From Sphagnum magellanicum (lineage: Eukaryota > Streptophyta > Sphagnopsida > Sphagnales > Sphagnaceae), in the NCBI GenBank assembly GCA_021904315.1, contig CM038917.1, positions 19,970,272-20,034,271 of the forward strand: 64,000 nucleotides of DNA. The letters run 5' to 3'. This document shows positions 24,701-36,625 of the stretch, one piece after another (the stretch's first letter is position 1; each line of letters opens with the position of its first letter). The notes under the pieces were generated by a model. It saw only the letters and a list, made by a program, of their open reading frames with translations. It had not been told where the DNA came from and did no database searches. A program made the position numbers and the translations under genes.

Positions 24701-25625
24701 TATTGTATCTGAGTGTTGTTTCTCTAGCAGGTTCTAATAGCACATCTATGTCTCAAATGTGCCTCTTTGCAATGGTGAAATCTCTTCAAGATAGGATGGA
24801 ATGTCATAGAATTGTTTGTTGAACAAATTCATCCCAGTGCAATTAGATTTAGCTAGCCAACCCTTTTGCACACTAGTTGTGGAAACACTGTACATTCCAC
24901 AGTATCATGTCTCTGCAGTGTTTTTTAGGGCAGAGCATGTTCTCTTGGAACACTGGCACTCCAGAGTTTGACTCCTTTCACTCTCCCATTGCAGCTAGTT
25001 GCTGAGGCAGCTGGAGTACTGTGCCAAATAGGCAGACTCCCAGAGCAAACTGTTCAAGAATTCAAACTGCTCAGTGTTAAAACAAAAGCAGCAGCTACAG
25101 AAGCTAGGGATAAAGAGGCTTTGCTTGGTGAAATTCCAGAGTTCCTTGATCCAATTCAGGTTCATCCAAATATCTTCTGAGTGTACATTTTGGATTTTGA
25201 GAACTAGATCTAGGGTGGGTGACATGTGTCTATATGCATGTTATCTCAAGGTATGCTTGTGTGGTATTAACTATCAATGGATGACTCAAGGAGAAACTAT
25301 GCTGGGCATTTTCTAGCTGCAGTACACACTTGTGAAAGATCCTGTAGTTTTGCCATCCTTGTAGACCAGCATTGATTGCTCCACTGTTCAAAGGAAGGCA
25401 TCTGCTAAGTGACCAAGTATGACTGGACAAAGTAAAGAATCCTCTGAATCATTTTAATGTATTGAGGACTTACATTAAATAGGAGTTATCTTACAGGTGT
25501 GATCATTCTTGTTTGGAACATGTATGCAGACAGACCCATTCAAACAGTCACTTCTTACATCTGATATGCTTTTCCCAGATGTTGAGTTGAAGGCCAGAAT
25601 TGATGAATATCTATCATCTCTACAA
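21740..25625 (+). pseudogene. C-terminal half of ubiquitin conjugation factor E4 (UFD2 type, U-box), broken
   Basis: Blocks in family order lie on the plus strand, separated by introns. They are MPEHFVEDPMELLLFASHIP (21783-21842), FMSFIVMFM...HVKNPYLRAKMVEVLNAWMP (2201x-2212x), LFEEHHLALQYLVPNLLKLYV and DIEFTGSHTQ (22312-22410), LKFLNLLINNSIFLLDKILK...RPPQERQE (2319x-2335x), MTLANEDVKMLHYSS and EITAPFLLPEMV (23580-23663), KYESRPKELL near 24250, and VQEFKLLSVKTKAAATEARDK with EFLDPIQ (2505x-2516x). The U-box is split: YTLVKDPVVLPS at about 25322, then TDPFKQSLLTSDML and DVELKARIDEYL up to 25615. E4 enzymes extend ubiquitin chains and the U-box binds the E2. A TAG stop inside the U-box (about 25362), a small insertion near 25397 and apparently missing exons show that it is dead. 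The N-terminal half is inverted downstream. Confidence 0.85.
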
Positions 25626-26409
25626 TGAAAAGGCTACTAAATTTGGCACCTGAAATCAAGATGTCCCTTTTGTAGCACATAGCTGGCTTCAATTTTGCCC
25701 TTCTTAGACAGAGAGGCATCTAGAAATGGGTCACAAAGCTTCAACATGACTGCACTCAGACTCACAAACATCCCATTGCTGGCAATAGTGAAGGGGTTTG
25801 CCTGCATCACCCACCAGACTTGACCATGTTAGCAGTTTCCTCTTTCATCCAAGAAAGGAAAACAAAGGAGTTCACACCTGACAGAAGTCAGAATAAGGGA
25901 AGACCTGTATCTGCACCTGATTGGCATTCTTTTGGATCACATCTGCTAAGCACTGTAGAACTTGTTCTCAAGCCTCAGCCATCTTCAACAGCTCCAGAAT
26001 GACATCATGTAAACCATCATATAACTGGTGCATTACTGTCCTTATTAGGGCATAAGATGATGTCAGGTCTGATGGTCGGCATTGAGGCTTCTGAAATACA
26101 CTGTTGTTGGATTGACCCAAGATACAACGGAATTAGGATCACAACCACGTTTATACATCAAACATGAATCAAAACCTCAAAATCTCTATAGCTTTCTCAT
26201 ACTAACAATAAAATGTACACAAAAATGTGCTCTCTGAAAAAATTCAAGGGCAACTTAATGATTATAATGTGCGAAATGTGGATACACATACCCTTACAAA
26301 CACAACATGCAACCAGTACAAAGGCAAGAACACTCATAATCCTCGACCACAAAGGAAGATGGTGCATCCTGTACCATGACAACTACAACAGGCAAAGTTC
26401 CTGCCAGGT
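25626..26409. other. DNA between the two halves of the broken E4 gene
   Basis: No recognisable coding sequence lies between the U-box remnant on the plus strand and the inverted E4 N-terminal piece. An inversion breakpoint must lie here or within the neighbouring introns. No repeat that would explain the inversion was identified. Confidence 0.45.
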
Positions 26410-27140
26410 TTAGGGCATCACCCCACCTTGGGTTCTCCGTTGCCAACAACAGAATGATCAGGAATAATGCTGATGTGGAAAAGCGAGCCAAAGATACTGC
26501 TCACTTCCAGAACTCGCCCATTTACGTGATTTCCCCTGGAATTCCATTGGGTGAAGGACAAGTACTAGGGCCAAGCTAGAGTGGGATACCAGCATCCCTA
26601 GAGCCCTCAAGTATCCCTAGAATGGTCCTAATGGAGAAATCTTCATCACACTTCCCTGCAGATCTTTGAATAGCTGCTCAAACAAGTCCTTCAATCCTTC
26701 CGGTTCATTCTCAAATCGGTTGATGAGATTACCGAGGAAACCAGATGGCAATGTAGAGCCACTTGAAGCGATGGTGTCGTATCCCATGTTAGGAGACAGG
26801 TCGCCCAAAATTAGGGTTAGAAATTGCATGTTAGGGGCTAGCGATGGCTCAGGTGGTTGTGGAAAAATTATGTCATTGGCATGCGCAAGCATAAGTACAG
26901 CAAAGGAAACAGCTAACTCCTTCACCTGCTGCAAAGCATCCAGAATTTCTGCCAAAATGATTATATCTTTCATAATCTGCGCTTTCCGAACCTCCTCGAG
27001 TGCTCGTCGATAGCAACCTACAAGATAAGAGAACCTACGGTTATAACCGGCATAAAATGTGCTTAGTCTTTCCATGAATACTCTATCACACGTCGCAGTA
27101 CCTTATCTTCTATATCAACCTTGCTTCTAGTTGCCTTAAA
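26410..27140 (-). pseudogene. N-terminal/core portion of the same E4 ubiquitin ligase, inverted
   Basis: Read leftwards, this piece gives DKVLRRVI near 27105, then from the ATG at 27075 MERLS, YLVGCYRRALEEVRKAQ, QVKELAVSFAVLMLA, SGFLGNLINRFENEPEGL, LFEQLFKDLQGSVMKISPLG. After shifts it continues with GRVLEVSSIFGSLFHIS and IPDHSVVGN at about 26430-26490. This is the order in UFD2-type E4 proteins (YL..CYRRA block, EL.G.V.K.S.LG block, GR.iE..S..GpfFh.S block). All of these normally precede the blocks found at 21.7-25.6 kb. The piece is therefore the missing upstream part, placed downstream in opposite orientation. Frameshifts after the SPLGPF stretch show that it is not functional. Confidence 0.8.
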
Positions 27141-27244
27141 TTGAGGCATAACTCAAGCAGAATCCACCTGGTGTTCCATAACCTAAACTCCCGTCAGATT
27201 TTTCCCTGTGAATAGTTTCGGTCCCCTTACCCAGCAGAACTTCC

Positions 27245-27352
27245 TGCTTCTAAAGTTACTGGAACCTTACATTTTTTACTGGCACCTTACGCCATTTACT
27301 GGTACCTCAAGCCCTTTTACTGGCACCTTACGCCCTTTTACTGGCATTTTAC
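27245..27352. repeat. Short tandem repeat, ~20-27 bp unit, about five copies
   Basis: The phrase TTTTACTGGCACCTTACGCC and variants (ACTGGAACCTTACATT, ACTGGTACCTCAAGCC) recur about five times head to tail, with spacing of roughly 20-27 bases. It lies between the E4 fragment and the promoter side of the MetE-like gene. Confidence 0.8.
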
Positions 27353-27689
27353 CAAAAAGCTAAAAGAAATGAGTGTAAAAATCTGATGTGACTTTACGTT
27401 GGGGAAGGTCTTGTCCGGAATTTGGGACCTAAAATCCGAAAGGTCCTCATTACAGGACCTTCCCCTGTACCTAATGAATAGGTCCTCAAGCAACCACAAA
27501 CCCTTTCTTTGCACCAAGAATTTGTGTAATCTCCGGAATACAAATATTGTGAGGCTTGGAGAGGGAGAAGGTCGGCAGTTCGCAACGCTGTAAGCAAAAG
27601 TTGTCAAGGGAAGGGAAGCTGCCGAGGTTTAAGTCAGCGGCCCGAAACTCGTTTCCCGTCGACAACAAATTTTTTTATTGTCGGGCAGT

Positions 27690-28380
27690 AAAAGAACCTT
27701 TCAAACAGTGAAATTCAACCCGTACGTACGGAAGAAACCTTTCCTCTCTTCTGCGCTGGCCTGGGTGTTTTTGGTATACCGATATATGTCAGCATATATA
27801 TCGATATGCGCGTGCTGACGTCCAGGCAAACACAGCAACACGCCTGCACGCTCCTTCACTTATCTTCTTTCCGCTTACGTTCTTCTCGCTTTCATATGTG
27901 ATCTGCGATTTGTAAGTGATTCGCCCTTCTTATTTTGGGCGTTGTTTTCGGGGTTCGTGCTTGGTTATGGGCCTTGCTGTCTAGAATTACTGGGAAGTGG
28001 GAATGGTATTGATAGGCTTGTGAACTGGAAAGCGAAGAAGAGGGATTATCACACAGTGCTCAAAAGGATTTTCGGTTGAAGGTATGGGCTGTTAGTATTT
28101 TCTTTTTCTGCTTCTGTTGCTTATTCTCGGTCCTGCATTCCACTTCCTAGGCCTATTTTCTTGTGTGTGATGTTTTTGTTTCCAAGTTTTGAACCTTTGA
28201 CCCTAAATCGCTTGCTGCAGAAATGATTTAGTCGCCTTAGGCCTAGGAAGTCCACACTGGGTGTACAAACTTGCTTGTCATTTTCTTCAGATGAATCTTT
28301 TTTCTTGTGTCAACTGCTGCTCCGAGCAAAATTTACATTCCAAGAACTCATCAAAGCGTATTCTTCGTTTTCCCACAAAA
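27690..28380 (+). promoter_or_regulatory. Probable promoter and 5' UTR (with intron) of the MetE-like gene
   Basis: The stretch upstream of the MetE-like coding region is GC-richer than the surroundings and holds TATA-like words (GATATATGTCAGCATATATA at about 27780). A plausible 5' UTR intron runs from a GTAAGT donor at 27912 to a TTGCTGCAG acceptor ending at 28220. An alternative acceptor, TTCTTCAG, ends at 28290 immediately before an in-frame ATG. Promoter elements are inferred from position only. Confidence 0.4.
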
Positions 28381-31300
28381 ATGCCGATCCCAACAGAGCT
28401 TGTTGGGTCTCTTCCGAGGCCGATGAAGTTGCAAAAGGCATACGAAGAGTACGACAAGGGCAAGATCAACTGGGAAGACCTCGAAGCGGCGCAGAACGAA
28501 GCAGCACTGGACTCCATCAAGCGGTTGGAGGCAACTGGAGAGGCGATTGTGACGGACGGGGAACAACGGAAGTCGAGCTTCGCTACATACCCGATCACGG
28601 ACACACTTGCCGGAACTGGATTGGCCGACAAACTGGCTGGCGATGGACAATTCTTCGCCATCTTCGACGACGGCCACCATCGTCAACTGCCGCGACTCAT
28701 CGGGGGTCCGTTCAGGTACTCGGGGACACTCTTAAAAAACTAAAGAAATACGTGAATAAAAATATGGGATGCCATATTAGTTGATGAGTTGAAAGTATAA
28801 TTTAATCATTTCTAAAATATGGTGTTTTTTATTCAAAAACATAGTTTATCAATTATATAGGATATATATTAATCTCAGTTAATTAATTTATTAATGATAA
28901 AAATTTATAATAGGGTGATTTATTTATTTTTATTAAGAAATTAGATAATAACAGGCTGAGAAAAATAGATTGGACAATAACCTCGCCAAAAAAAAAACCT
29001 TGTTTGAAGCTCATAGTTTAAAATTCCAACATTTAGTGTCCCCTGAGTTCAGGTACAAAAGGTATGCATCGGAGTTTGTGGAAACGAACAAAAGGATTGC
29101 TGTCAAGCCCATCAAGCAAGCTGTCATCTCACCATCCATGATGATGTTGCTATACCCCTTGGAGGGTGAGATCCCGGACTACCCGCGAAACCAATTTCTG
29201 GATGACGTTTGCGACGAGGTGGAGAAAGACATCCGCAACTGCTTTGCTGCTCGTGCCATCCGCGTCTCAATTGACTTCACCGAGGGTCGTCTTGCCAACA
29301 AGAATGACGCTCGTAACCCCTGGACCGGCAAGAACATGCTCCAGGAGTTCATTGACCTCAACAACCGAGTCCTTGACAGATTCTCTGCTAATGAACGACG
29401 GAATGTAAGAACTCTTCACACCTAATTTACATAGCAACCTTCCCTCCTCCTCTTGTTCTTCTTTTTTAGTATTTATAAAAAAAAATCACACTTACCTGAC
29501 CTGAATAGGATTTTCGTTTTTGGTGACAGAAAAAAGTTTGAAAAATATGGAGGTTTCTTTTCATAGTGTAAATTCGAACAAATTTGCCAAAAATTTGGAA
29601 AACCTCGCCAAAGGTCAAATCCACCAATTTGGAAATAAAAACCCTGGACTCAACAAGCCCCTGCACCCCCAAGTCAAGTTCAATGTTAGATGGCCGGCAG
29701 GGCTTTCACCTGGGCACTAGTGGGTTTGAACCCAAATCAACTCTTTTGAGGTCCCAGGGTCCCAACCATCACCAGGGGTTTTTTTCTTTCAAATTTGGAA
29801 AGTTGGGTGGGTTGGCAATCTTACAAAAGTGGACTTAGCCACTTTTGTAAGATTTGGCAAGAAGTACAAGAATGAAGATTTTTATTTTATTTTTTAATTT
29901 CCCTTATAAAGTGACAACTTGTTAGAACCTACTATCTAAATATGGTGACTTGAAAAAAAATTCACCTCAATGTGGCCACTTGGGCCCATTTTTTTCAGAA
30001 AAAACCCTTTTGTGCCTTTAGCTCAGCCCCCACCCCCTCCCACTTTTTTTTTTGTTGTCATGGTGCAAAAATTTGCCGAAAAAACAAACACTGAGCATCA
30101 CCCCTAGGACAAGGGTTTTTTTTTTCAATTTTGTGAAGTAGGTGGACTGGTGATCATCCAGAAGAGGACTTCTAGAGGTCAGAAAGGCAAGTAGAAAATA
30201 TATCATGAATCCTATTAACGTTTGGGGCACAAGATAGGACCCTTTGTCTAAAACTAGCAACTGCCAAAAAAAATTCCTTGAAATTTAGCGAATTTTGTGG
30301 ACTTCTTACCAAAAAATCCTTTAGGGCCTACCAAGGCCCTTTTTTATCTTTGCTAAGTGGCAAAATTTCACCACAAAAAAATCATCTTCCATAACAACCA
30401 AGGTTTTTTTGTTTTTTTTCAAATTTTTGAAGTAGGTGGGTTGGCAATCTTCCACAAGAGGATTTAGCTAGATTTGGTGAGAGGTAGAAGAGGAAGGTAG
30501 AAATAATTTGGAATTCCCCTTATAAAGTGGCAACTTGTTGAAACCTATTGGCTGAGAGTTGCAAAGAAAAAACTGGTGGTTAAGGCACAAGGATGTGGGC
30601 ATAACTAGAATAAAGCTATTACCCAAGGTGAAAGCTAAGGGCGATTCCCAAATTATGGCTACACCCACATCTGAGGGCCTTAACAAACATAAAGCACTGT
30701 GGAGGAACCTTAGGTTGTTGTTCGGACGAAACATTTCAAACCACAAGGTTCCTGCTTCAGAATGGAGTGAATCTTACCTTTGTAAAGTAGGTTCCAAAGA
30801 CACTAACAAAGTGTTAGCAATGTTTTACAAAGAAATTGTAAGAGACTGCCCATAAACATAAAGGACTTCCAGGGCAGATCTGCACAGTTTTTAGACATCT
30901 TAGATTGCATAAGAAAGGCCTAAGGGAAAAAAAAATGTGGATTTTGAAAGAAATGTTGTCCAAAAAACTTTTTCATAGCAAAATTTGTCACATTATGTTT
31001 TCCAAGATTTTCCTGATTATTTTTTCCACTAAATACTCTAATTAATTTTATTAATTTTCTAATTGGGACCAGATTAGTATGTTTAATTTGTTCATATTTT
31101 AAAATATGTTTTTCGAGATTCTCTTGATTATTGTTTTCCACTAGACTTTACTCTAATCAATTTTTTTGTATTTTCTAATTGGGTCTAGATTGGAATACAC
31201 ACATGCCCTGGAGGTGATTGCGACTCTGTGCATAGCAAAGAAGTACCTTATGCGTTGCTCTTGGAGCGCATGTTCTTGATTAATGCTGGCTACTTCTTGA

Positions 31301-31647
31301 TCCAGTGCGCTAGTGAAGATGACAAAGAGGCAGTCTACAAGCTCTGTGGCCAACATCGTCGCGAGGATGCCAACGGTGTCCCCCAAGTCTGTTTCATCGG
31401 CGTCATCAACCCACTCAACCCCACAGTGGAGACGCCAGAACAAGTTCGCGATGCGCTCCTTGCAGCTGCCAAACACATCCCACCCAATCGCCTGGGCGCC
31501 ACCGACGACTGTGGCTTTTCGCCTTTCAGCCGCGACCTCAAGCCAGAACATGGTGGCTCGCCAGACTTTGCCCGTGACATTGCCATGCGCAAAATCGTGG
31601 CACGAATTGAAGGTGCCAAGCTTGCCTCACTAGAGCTTCGAATCTAA
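28381..31647 (+). CDS. MetE/UROD-like (cobalamin-independent methionine synthase C-terminal family) protein, 3 exons
   Basis: Exons 28381-28715, 29053-29404 and 31189-31647 join at GT-AG introns in matching phase and give 381 residues ending at TAA. The start is the ATG giving MPIPTELVGSLPRP, the usual beginning of this family; an in-frame ATG at 28291 would add 30 residues (411 in all) that could be a leader. Motifs seen are GSLPRP, VTDGEQ, GPFRYKRYASEF, QAVISPS, H233-T-C235 and C337 in DDCGFSPF. H233, C235 and C337 match the zinc ligands that bind thiol substrates in MetE. Family members are far shorter than true MetE (about 750 residues) and lack its N-terminal half. The substrate is unknown, so methionine synthesis should not be assumed. 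Third codon positions are much more GC-rich than the surrounding DNA. The second intron, about 1.8 kb, carries repeats. Confidence 0.88.
29745..30565. repeat. Three diverged repeats within the second intron of the MetE-like gene
   Basis: A unit with the landmarks GGGTTTTTTT, CAAATTTG.GAAGT, GGTGGGTTGGCAATCTT, ..AAGAGGACTTAGC, GATTTGG..AGA.GTA..AG and CCCTTATAAAGTG.CAACTTGTT occurs at about 29770-29930 and 30400-30545. A shorter version lies at about 30105-30185. The copies differ at many sites. They account for much of the large intron and are probably old transposon-derived duplications. Confidence 0.7.
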
Positions 31648-31727
31648 TCTAAGTTCTCTAACAATGAAATTTCTCATATACACATATATTTAAACATGAT
31701 ATACTTCTTTTTTTAACATTTTCTAAA

Positions 31728-31892
31728 GTTTCCATGAACACTTTCTTCAAGTTTTGGATTTAATCTCACTCTAAAGCTTGCATTAAATAGATTTAAACAT
31801 ATATTTTTATTTAAGTATAAACATAAAATTTTAAGGTTTTCATGAACATTTTCCTCGCTTAATATCACTCTAAAGCTTCCATTATATATGTA
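31728..31892. repeat. Direct duplication, ~110-bp spacing, 3' of the MetE-like gene
   Basis: The pattern GTTTCCATGAACA.TTTC ... AATCTCACTCTAAAGCTT.CATTA appears at about 31729-31785 and again at about 31837-31885 with substitutions. It lies within 250 bases of the MetE-like stop codon, so it may fall in the 3' UTR. Confidence 0.6.
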
Positions 31893-32089
31893 TATAATTA
31901 TAGGGTTTCCTCTCATGGATTAGATCCACAAAGAATTTCCAAGGGAGATTCTATACATTTTTCAAGCAGCTAACTAAAGGTAGGGAGTCTATTATTAAGT
32001 CCCCTAATACCAAGCTAGTTGTTTCTTACCTAAATCTAGTTTGATTATTACTCTTGTTGTCTTGATTTAAGTTTTTAATTTTAAAATAA

Positions 32090-32925
32090 TTACAAGCTTA
32101 TTACAATGTTCCAATGTTCAACATAATAAGAAAAAAAATTCAAGCACTCTAGGTGTTGGGTTCTTACTTTTGTTTTATCAAATGAATTTTTTAAGTTTTA
32201 TTACAATATATATGTATATATGCACAATTTTAACAAGGATAAAATTTAAAAAACATAAGGTGTTTGATCATTATTATTGTTGTATAAAATATAAAACTAC
32301 CTTCAGCTTGTTACAAAATATGTGCACAATTTTTTTTAAAGAATAAAATTTCAAGCATTTTAGGTGTTCGATTCTTATTTTTGTTGTATTGATTAATAAA
32401 CTTGAACCCCACATTGTTGTGCACTACTGATGATGATCAACTTTTTTTTTTTTCCTTATGTTTTGATATGATTCTCAATAATTCATTATTATTTATGTCA
32501 ATGTCAAATTTAATTTAAATTAATATACATTTCATGGACATGAAAAGACATTTGTTAATTTGTTTTTTCATATCCATGTTGGTGGATAGGAAATATAAGT
32601 GAGATAGTTATAAAATGGAAGCAGTTATTAAGAAAGGTGCAAGATAGTTATTAAAAATATTAATAGGAAAAGAAAATAGATATTAAGAAAGAAATGAAGT
32701 AACTAGGCTTGAAAATGAAATAATTATTTTTAAAATTGTCTTTGGAATGGTCCATGGACAATTATACAAAGGATTCCAAAAATCCCCCATATACCACTTC
32801 CATCACTAGAATAATCATGAGCTTATTACAATATATGTGCAAAATTTGAAAAGGAATAAAAGTTCAAGCACTTAAGGTGTTTGGTTTTTATTCATCTTGT
32901 ATTAATTATAAAATAAATATAAATT
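32090..32925. repeat. Four copies of a ~105-bp AT-rich repeat
   Basis: The landmarks GCTTATTACAATATATGTGC, AAGGAATAAAATTTCAAGCA, (T)TAGGTGTTTGATTCTTATT and TTGTTGTATTAATTA recur in order at about 32092, 32195, 32305 and 32818. The first three are close to tandem; the fourth is detached by about 400 bases. There is no coding potential. Confidence 0.7.
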
Positions 32926-35689
32926 GAATTATGGTTAAGTATTAACGATGTGTTTGCATTGCTTATTTCAATTGAGTTGGTGGTTTTTCACATTCCTTAT
33001 CTTAACATGTTTTTTCATTGTTCACTTATGTTATCTCCTAATTTATTGCATTTACAATATTTATGTGTGGATTTGTTCCCCTAATAATTTTTTATTACAA
33101 AAAAACTTCAACATGAACGTTCAAAATATAATGACTTTATTTTAAGTGTTCATTTGTATAAATCCCATTGAAAAAAGGTTATCAAAACATCCATTCATTC
33201 TTGCAATATTCCAAAAGTACACCATAGAAGGGTTCATAAAATTCATGATTGACCACAATTGGAAGTTGAAGGCGCATTGGTGTTGGGTTTGAAGGCTATC
33301 AATTTAGAATTAATTGTTGGTTTTTCATTAGCAAACTAATACATAAGTTTTGGTATTAGTTTCTAGTTGACAAAGTTAGCAAATGTGTATTTCTGGAGAC
33401 TTTTATAGCACAAGGGGTATTGTAGTAGCGATTTACTTTCCAACATTCCTCGCGGTTTTGAAACACGCCCACACCAATGCCTATGCCTTGGCTTTCATGT
33501 CCCTAGATGGTTCAAAGAATTACATTGTTTTTGTCATGGATGGAGATTCAAGGTGTTAAATTGACAAAAAAAGTAAAGTTATCCATAAAGTCATCCCCTA
33601 TCGGCATGCATTTCATCCTCTAACCTCACAATCTTGCCCCTTAACTCCCCAATCTTGCCCCTAACTTTAGGGCTTTATGAAAATTCCAATATATTTTTAG
33701 GTTGCTTTACCAAGACCTTAGGTGCATTGGGCAAACCACTTTAGGTTTTTCCTTGTGTTTTAGATTCCACACTAGAATCAAATATTTTTATATTCGTAGG
33801 ATCCAAGTTTGTATTTGTTTACTTGATCAACCTTGGATGCAAATTGGAAATGTTGTGTAAAATGCCAACAACAATTATTTCATGGTGTTGTGTGATTGGA
33901 AATGATTTAGTGATGTTTAATTCGAAGCTTGAGAGTAGAATAAAAGCCCTGGTGGTTTGTGTTAGTCGCACCATGGGTATAATCTGGGGTAACTCTATAG
34001 CTATCATCCACTCACTGAATAGCCATTTATTATAGTTAATTCCTAGAATGTACTCTAGAATTCTGATACTTTTTTATAAAAATCCTTGGATGATGTCAAT
34101 GGACCCTCTTTTTTCTTTCAAATTTGTGAAAATTTGCCAAGAAAGAAAGGAGAAAAAAATGAACAACCCACTAAGGGCCAGAGGGCCCCATTGTTTGGGG
34201 GAGGAGCCTTTCTTTGCAATAGGCCAATCAAAGAGGCATGTGTTATATAAAAATAAATATTGAACTCAATATGAACCATATATATCCTTTCTGAAGAGGT
34301 TTTAATTCAATAACAAATTCTTCAGCCAATCAAAAGATTCAACATGGTCCCACTTCCACCATGAATGGTGGGGTTAAAAAAATGTTTTCCAAAAATTTGT
34401 TGTTTTCATTGTGTTCCTATAAATTTTTTATTGAGTTCCTAATGCGATCCTCATGTGTTTAGAACATGATATCAACAAATTCCCCAAGCTATTCCAAACA
34501 ACACCAATTTTTTGTTGTCATAGCTTATTTTGTCTGTTTTGGTTCAAATTTGCAAAAGGTGCTCACAGATAATCTTTTTATCTTCATAAAATTTTAATTT
34601 AATATTTTAGTGGGTGCATAATCAAGAGGCTCATTAAAAAATTATTAGTGCCCCATCTGAAATTCCTCCCCCCCTCTTTCCCCATCCCTCCACTAAACAA
34701 AAAGAAACAGATTAATATGAATGGCAACAAATACCCATGATTTGGTTTTGGCTTTCTCTCATTTTCTACCCTTTGGGCAATGGGTTCTCCTTTCCATTGT
34801 GCCCACCAAGAGGAAAACAACCTCATGCCTGTGTTCAAAGTAGTTGTTCAGTGCCCATGCTAAAAGTACCTACCTCATCACATGGTCCCCCACTTCTATA
34901 ATTAATGGCAATCAACAAATCCTATTTAGTTGAGTGTAGATAATAGAGTGCATAGAGGTCAAAAATCTAATGGAGAGGCATGGAGTAACTATAAGAGTGG
35001 AGGCGTGTCCAGGAGTGAAGCTTTGAAGACCAAAACTTAACACTTGAAATAAAGTTTCAAGGCTTGGTTTGGGGTTTCATATGCAAACAAGCGACTTGGA
35101 CACACCAGAAAAACATTATTTCTTGCAAATGCCATGAGCCTGCTATATATTGATGCAAGACTAGTATCATCATTTGTGAGAAAATTTGTTTAATTTGGAT
35201 ATGAAACATAACAAGGGGTGTGTCACACTGTGGCCTTGCCATTTACATTGAAAAGTATCTTCAGGCAAAAGAAGAATTATGGAAACTCAAATATTTCACC
35301 ATGCAAAAATATAATCTTCAAAAAATCCTCTAAAAGAAACCAAAATCCTTGAAGATATCATAAATCTATAACTAATTTCAAGTTTCAACACAAGCCAAAA
35401 TATCATCTTTCAAAAATCCTCATATAAATATAGAGTTGTTACCTAGGGCCAAAAGCCTTTAAGCTATTATACTTTATAATGAATCTAAACACAATATCCT
35501 TGTCCTGGTAGGCAAGGCCAACAAATAAGGAAACAGAAATAATTAAATTTCATTTTTATTTTGATTATTTTTTAAAACCCATAGTCAGATTCTTGGGGGT
35601 CACTTATGAAGTATTGCTTTAGGAAAGGACAGATGCTGATGAAATATCATCATATGTTGTGGCATTTCACCAATATTGTATAAAAGATC

Positions 35690-36625
35690 ACTTGATTGTG
35701 TAAGTTGGACTTACAATGATAATAATTCAGAATTAAAAGACTAATTTGAATTATTGAAATATCCTTTAAAATTATGAGGAGAAAAAATGAGCAGAACTTA
35801 TTACAAATGGGAAGTGTTGAGGACTGAGGAAGTCAGCCTGGGAGGACCATAGAAAGGAAAGACCTGATGGGGTACAGGAAATTGAGGCTTACACCCGGAT
35901 TTAAGTTGTGAGGAAATGGCCAATGAGGTAGGAGATTCAAATTTAACACATAATGTGGCAACCATCATATTATCCACATAATCAAAATTAATATTTTACT
36001 TATTGTAATATGCAAGATTATTGTTCTCAAACTACTGAAGTAGGTCCATTGACGAGGATTGCCAGCCTTAATCAACATTAAATGGCGACTGCACCCACCT
36101 GTGTTGTAGCATTTTTAAAAAAAAACATTTCTTTGTGTGGCGAGCTTGGAAGCGCAGGGGTCTAGAGGAGGCTAGAACTGGCGGGAAAAACACCAAAATA
36201 TATCAAACTCTAATTTTCGCCCTACAAATTTGCAACAAAATAACACATTGGTACTAATATCTTAAAATCTATAATTCAGCAATCCCTACTTACAATAACA
36301 ATAACTCGGAATGAAAAAAATAATTTTAATTATTGTAATAAGCTATAGCAATGTGACATGAAAAAACTAGAAGAACTAGTTACAAACATCAAAAGAGGTG
36401 AGAACCATGCAAGGGATCTTCAGTAATTGAACTGAGCACCCCATATTTAATTTGCAAGGAGATAGCCAGTGAGGTAGGGATCCAATACACATTCAGCACA
36501 ATTGTTGGCAGTTTTTGTATTGTTCATAGATTAAAAAATTGTAGTTTAATTATTGTGACATCCAAGCTTTTTGTTTCAGAAACTACTCAAGTTGTTCCAC
36601 CCGTGAGGATCTGAGCCTAAACATT
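35690..36625. repeat. Diverged direct duplication of ~350 bp (two copies)
   Basis: The block at about 35705-36065 and the block at about 36285-36615 share ordered landmarks. These are ACTTACAATGATAATAATTC, AGAACT.GTTACAAA, a G-rich segment with TGAGG, GAAATGGCCAATGAGGTAGG versus GAGATAGCCAGTGAGGTAGG, GTGGCA, and CAAACTACTGAAGTAGGTCC versus GAAACTACTCAAGTTGTTCC followed by GAGGAT. This indicates a tandem duplication, or two copies of a short dispersed element. Confidence 0.65.

Noticed and set aside
28381-31647. Bacterial or fungal contamination as source of the MetE-like gene
   Set aside because: It contains in-phase introns with AT-rich content like the rest of the window, so it is resident in this genome.
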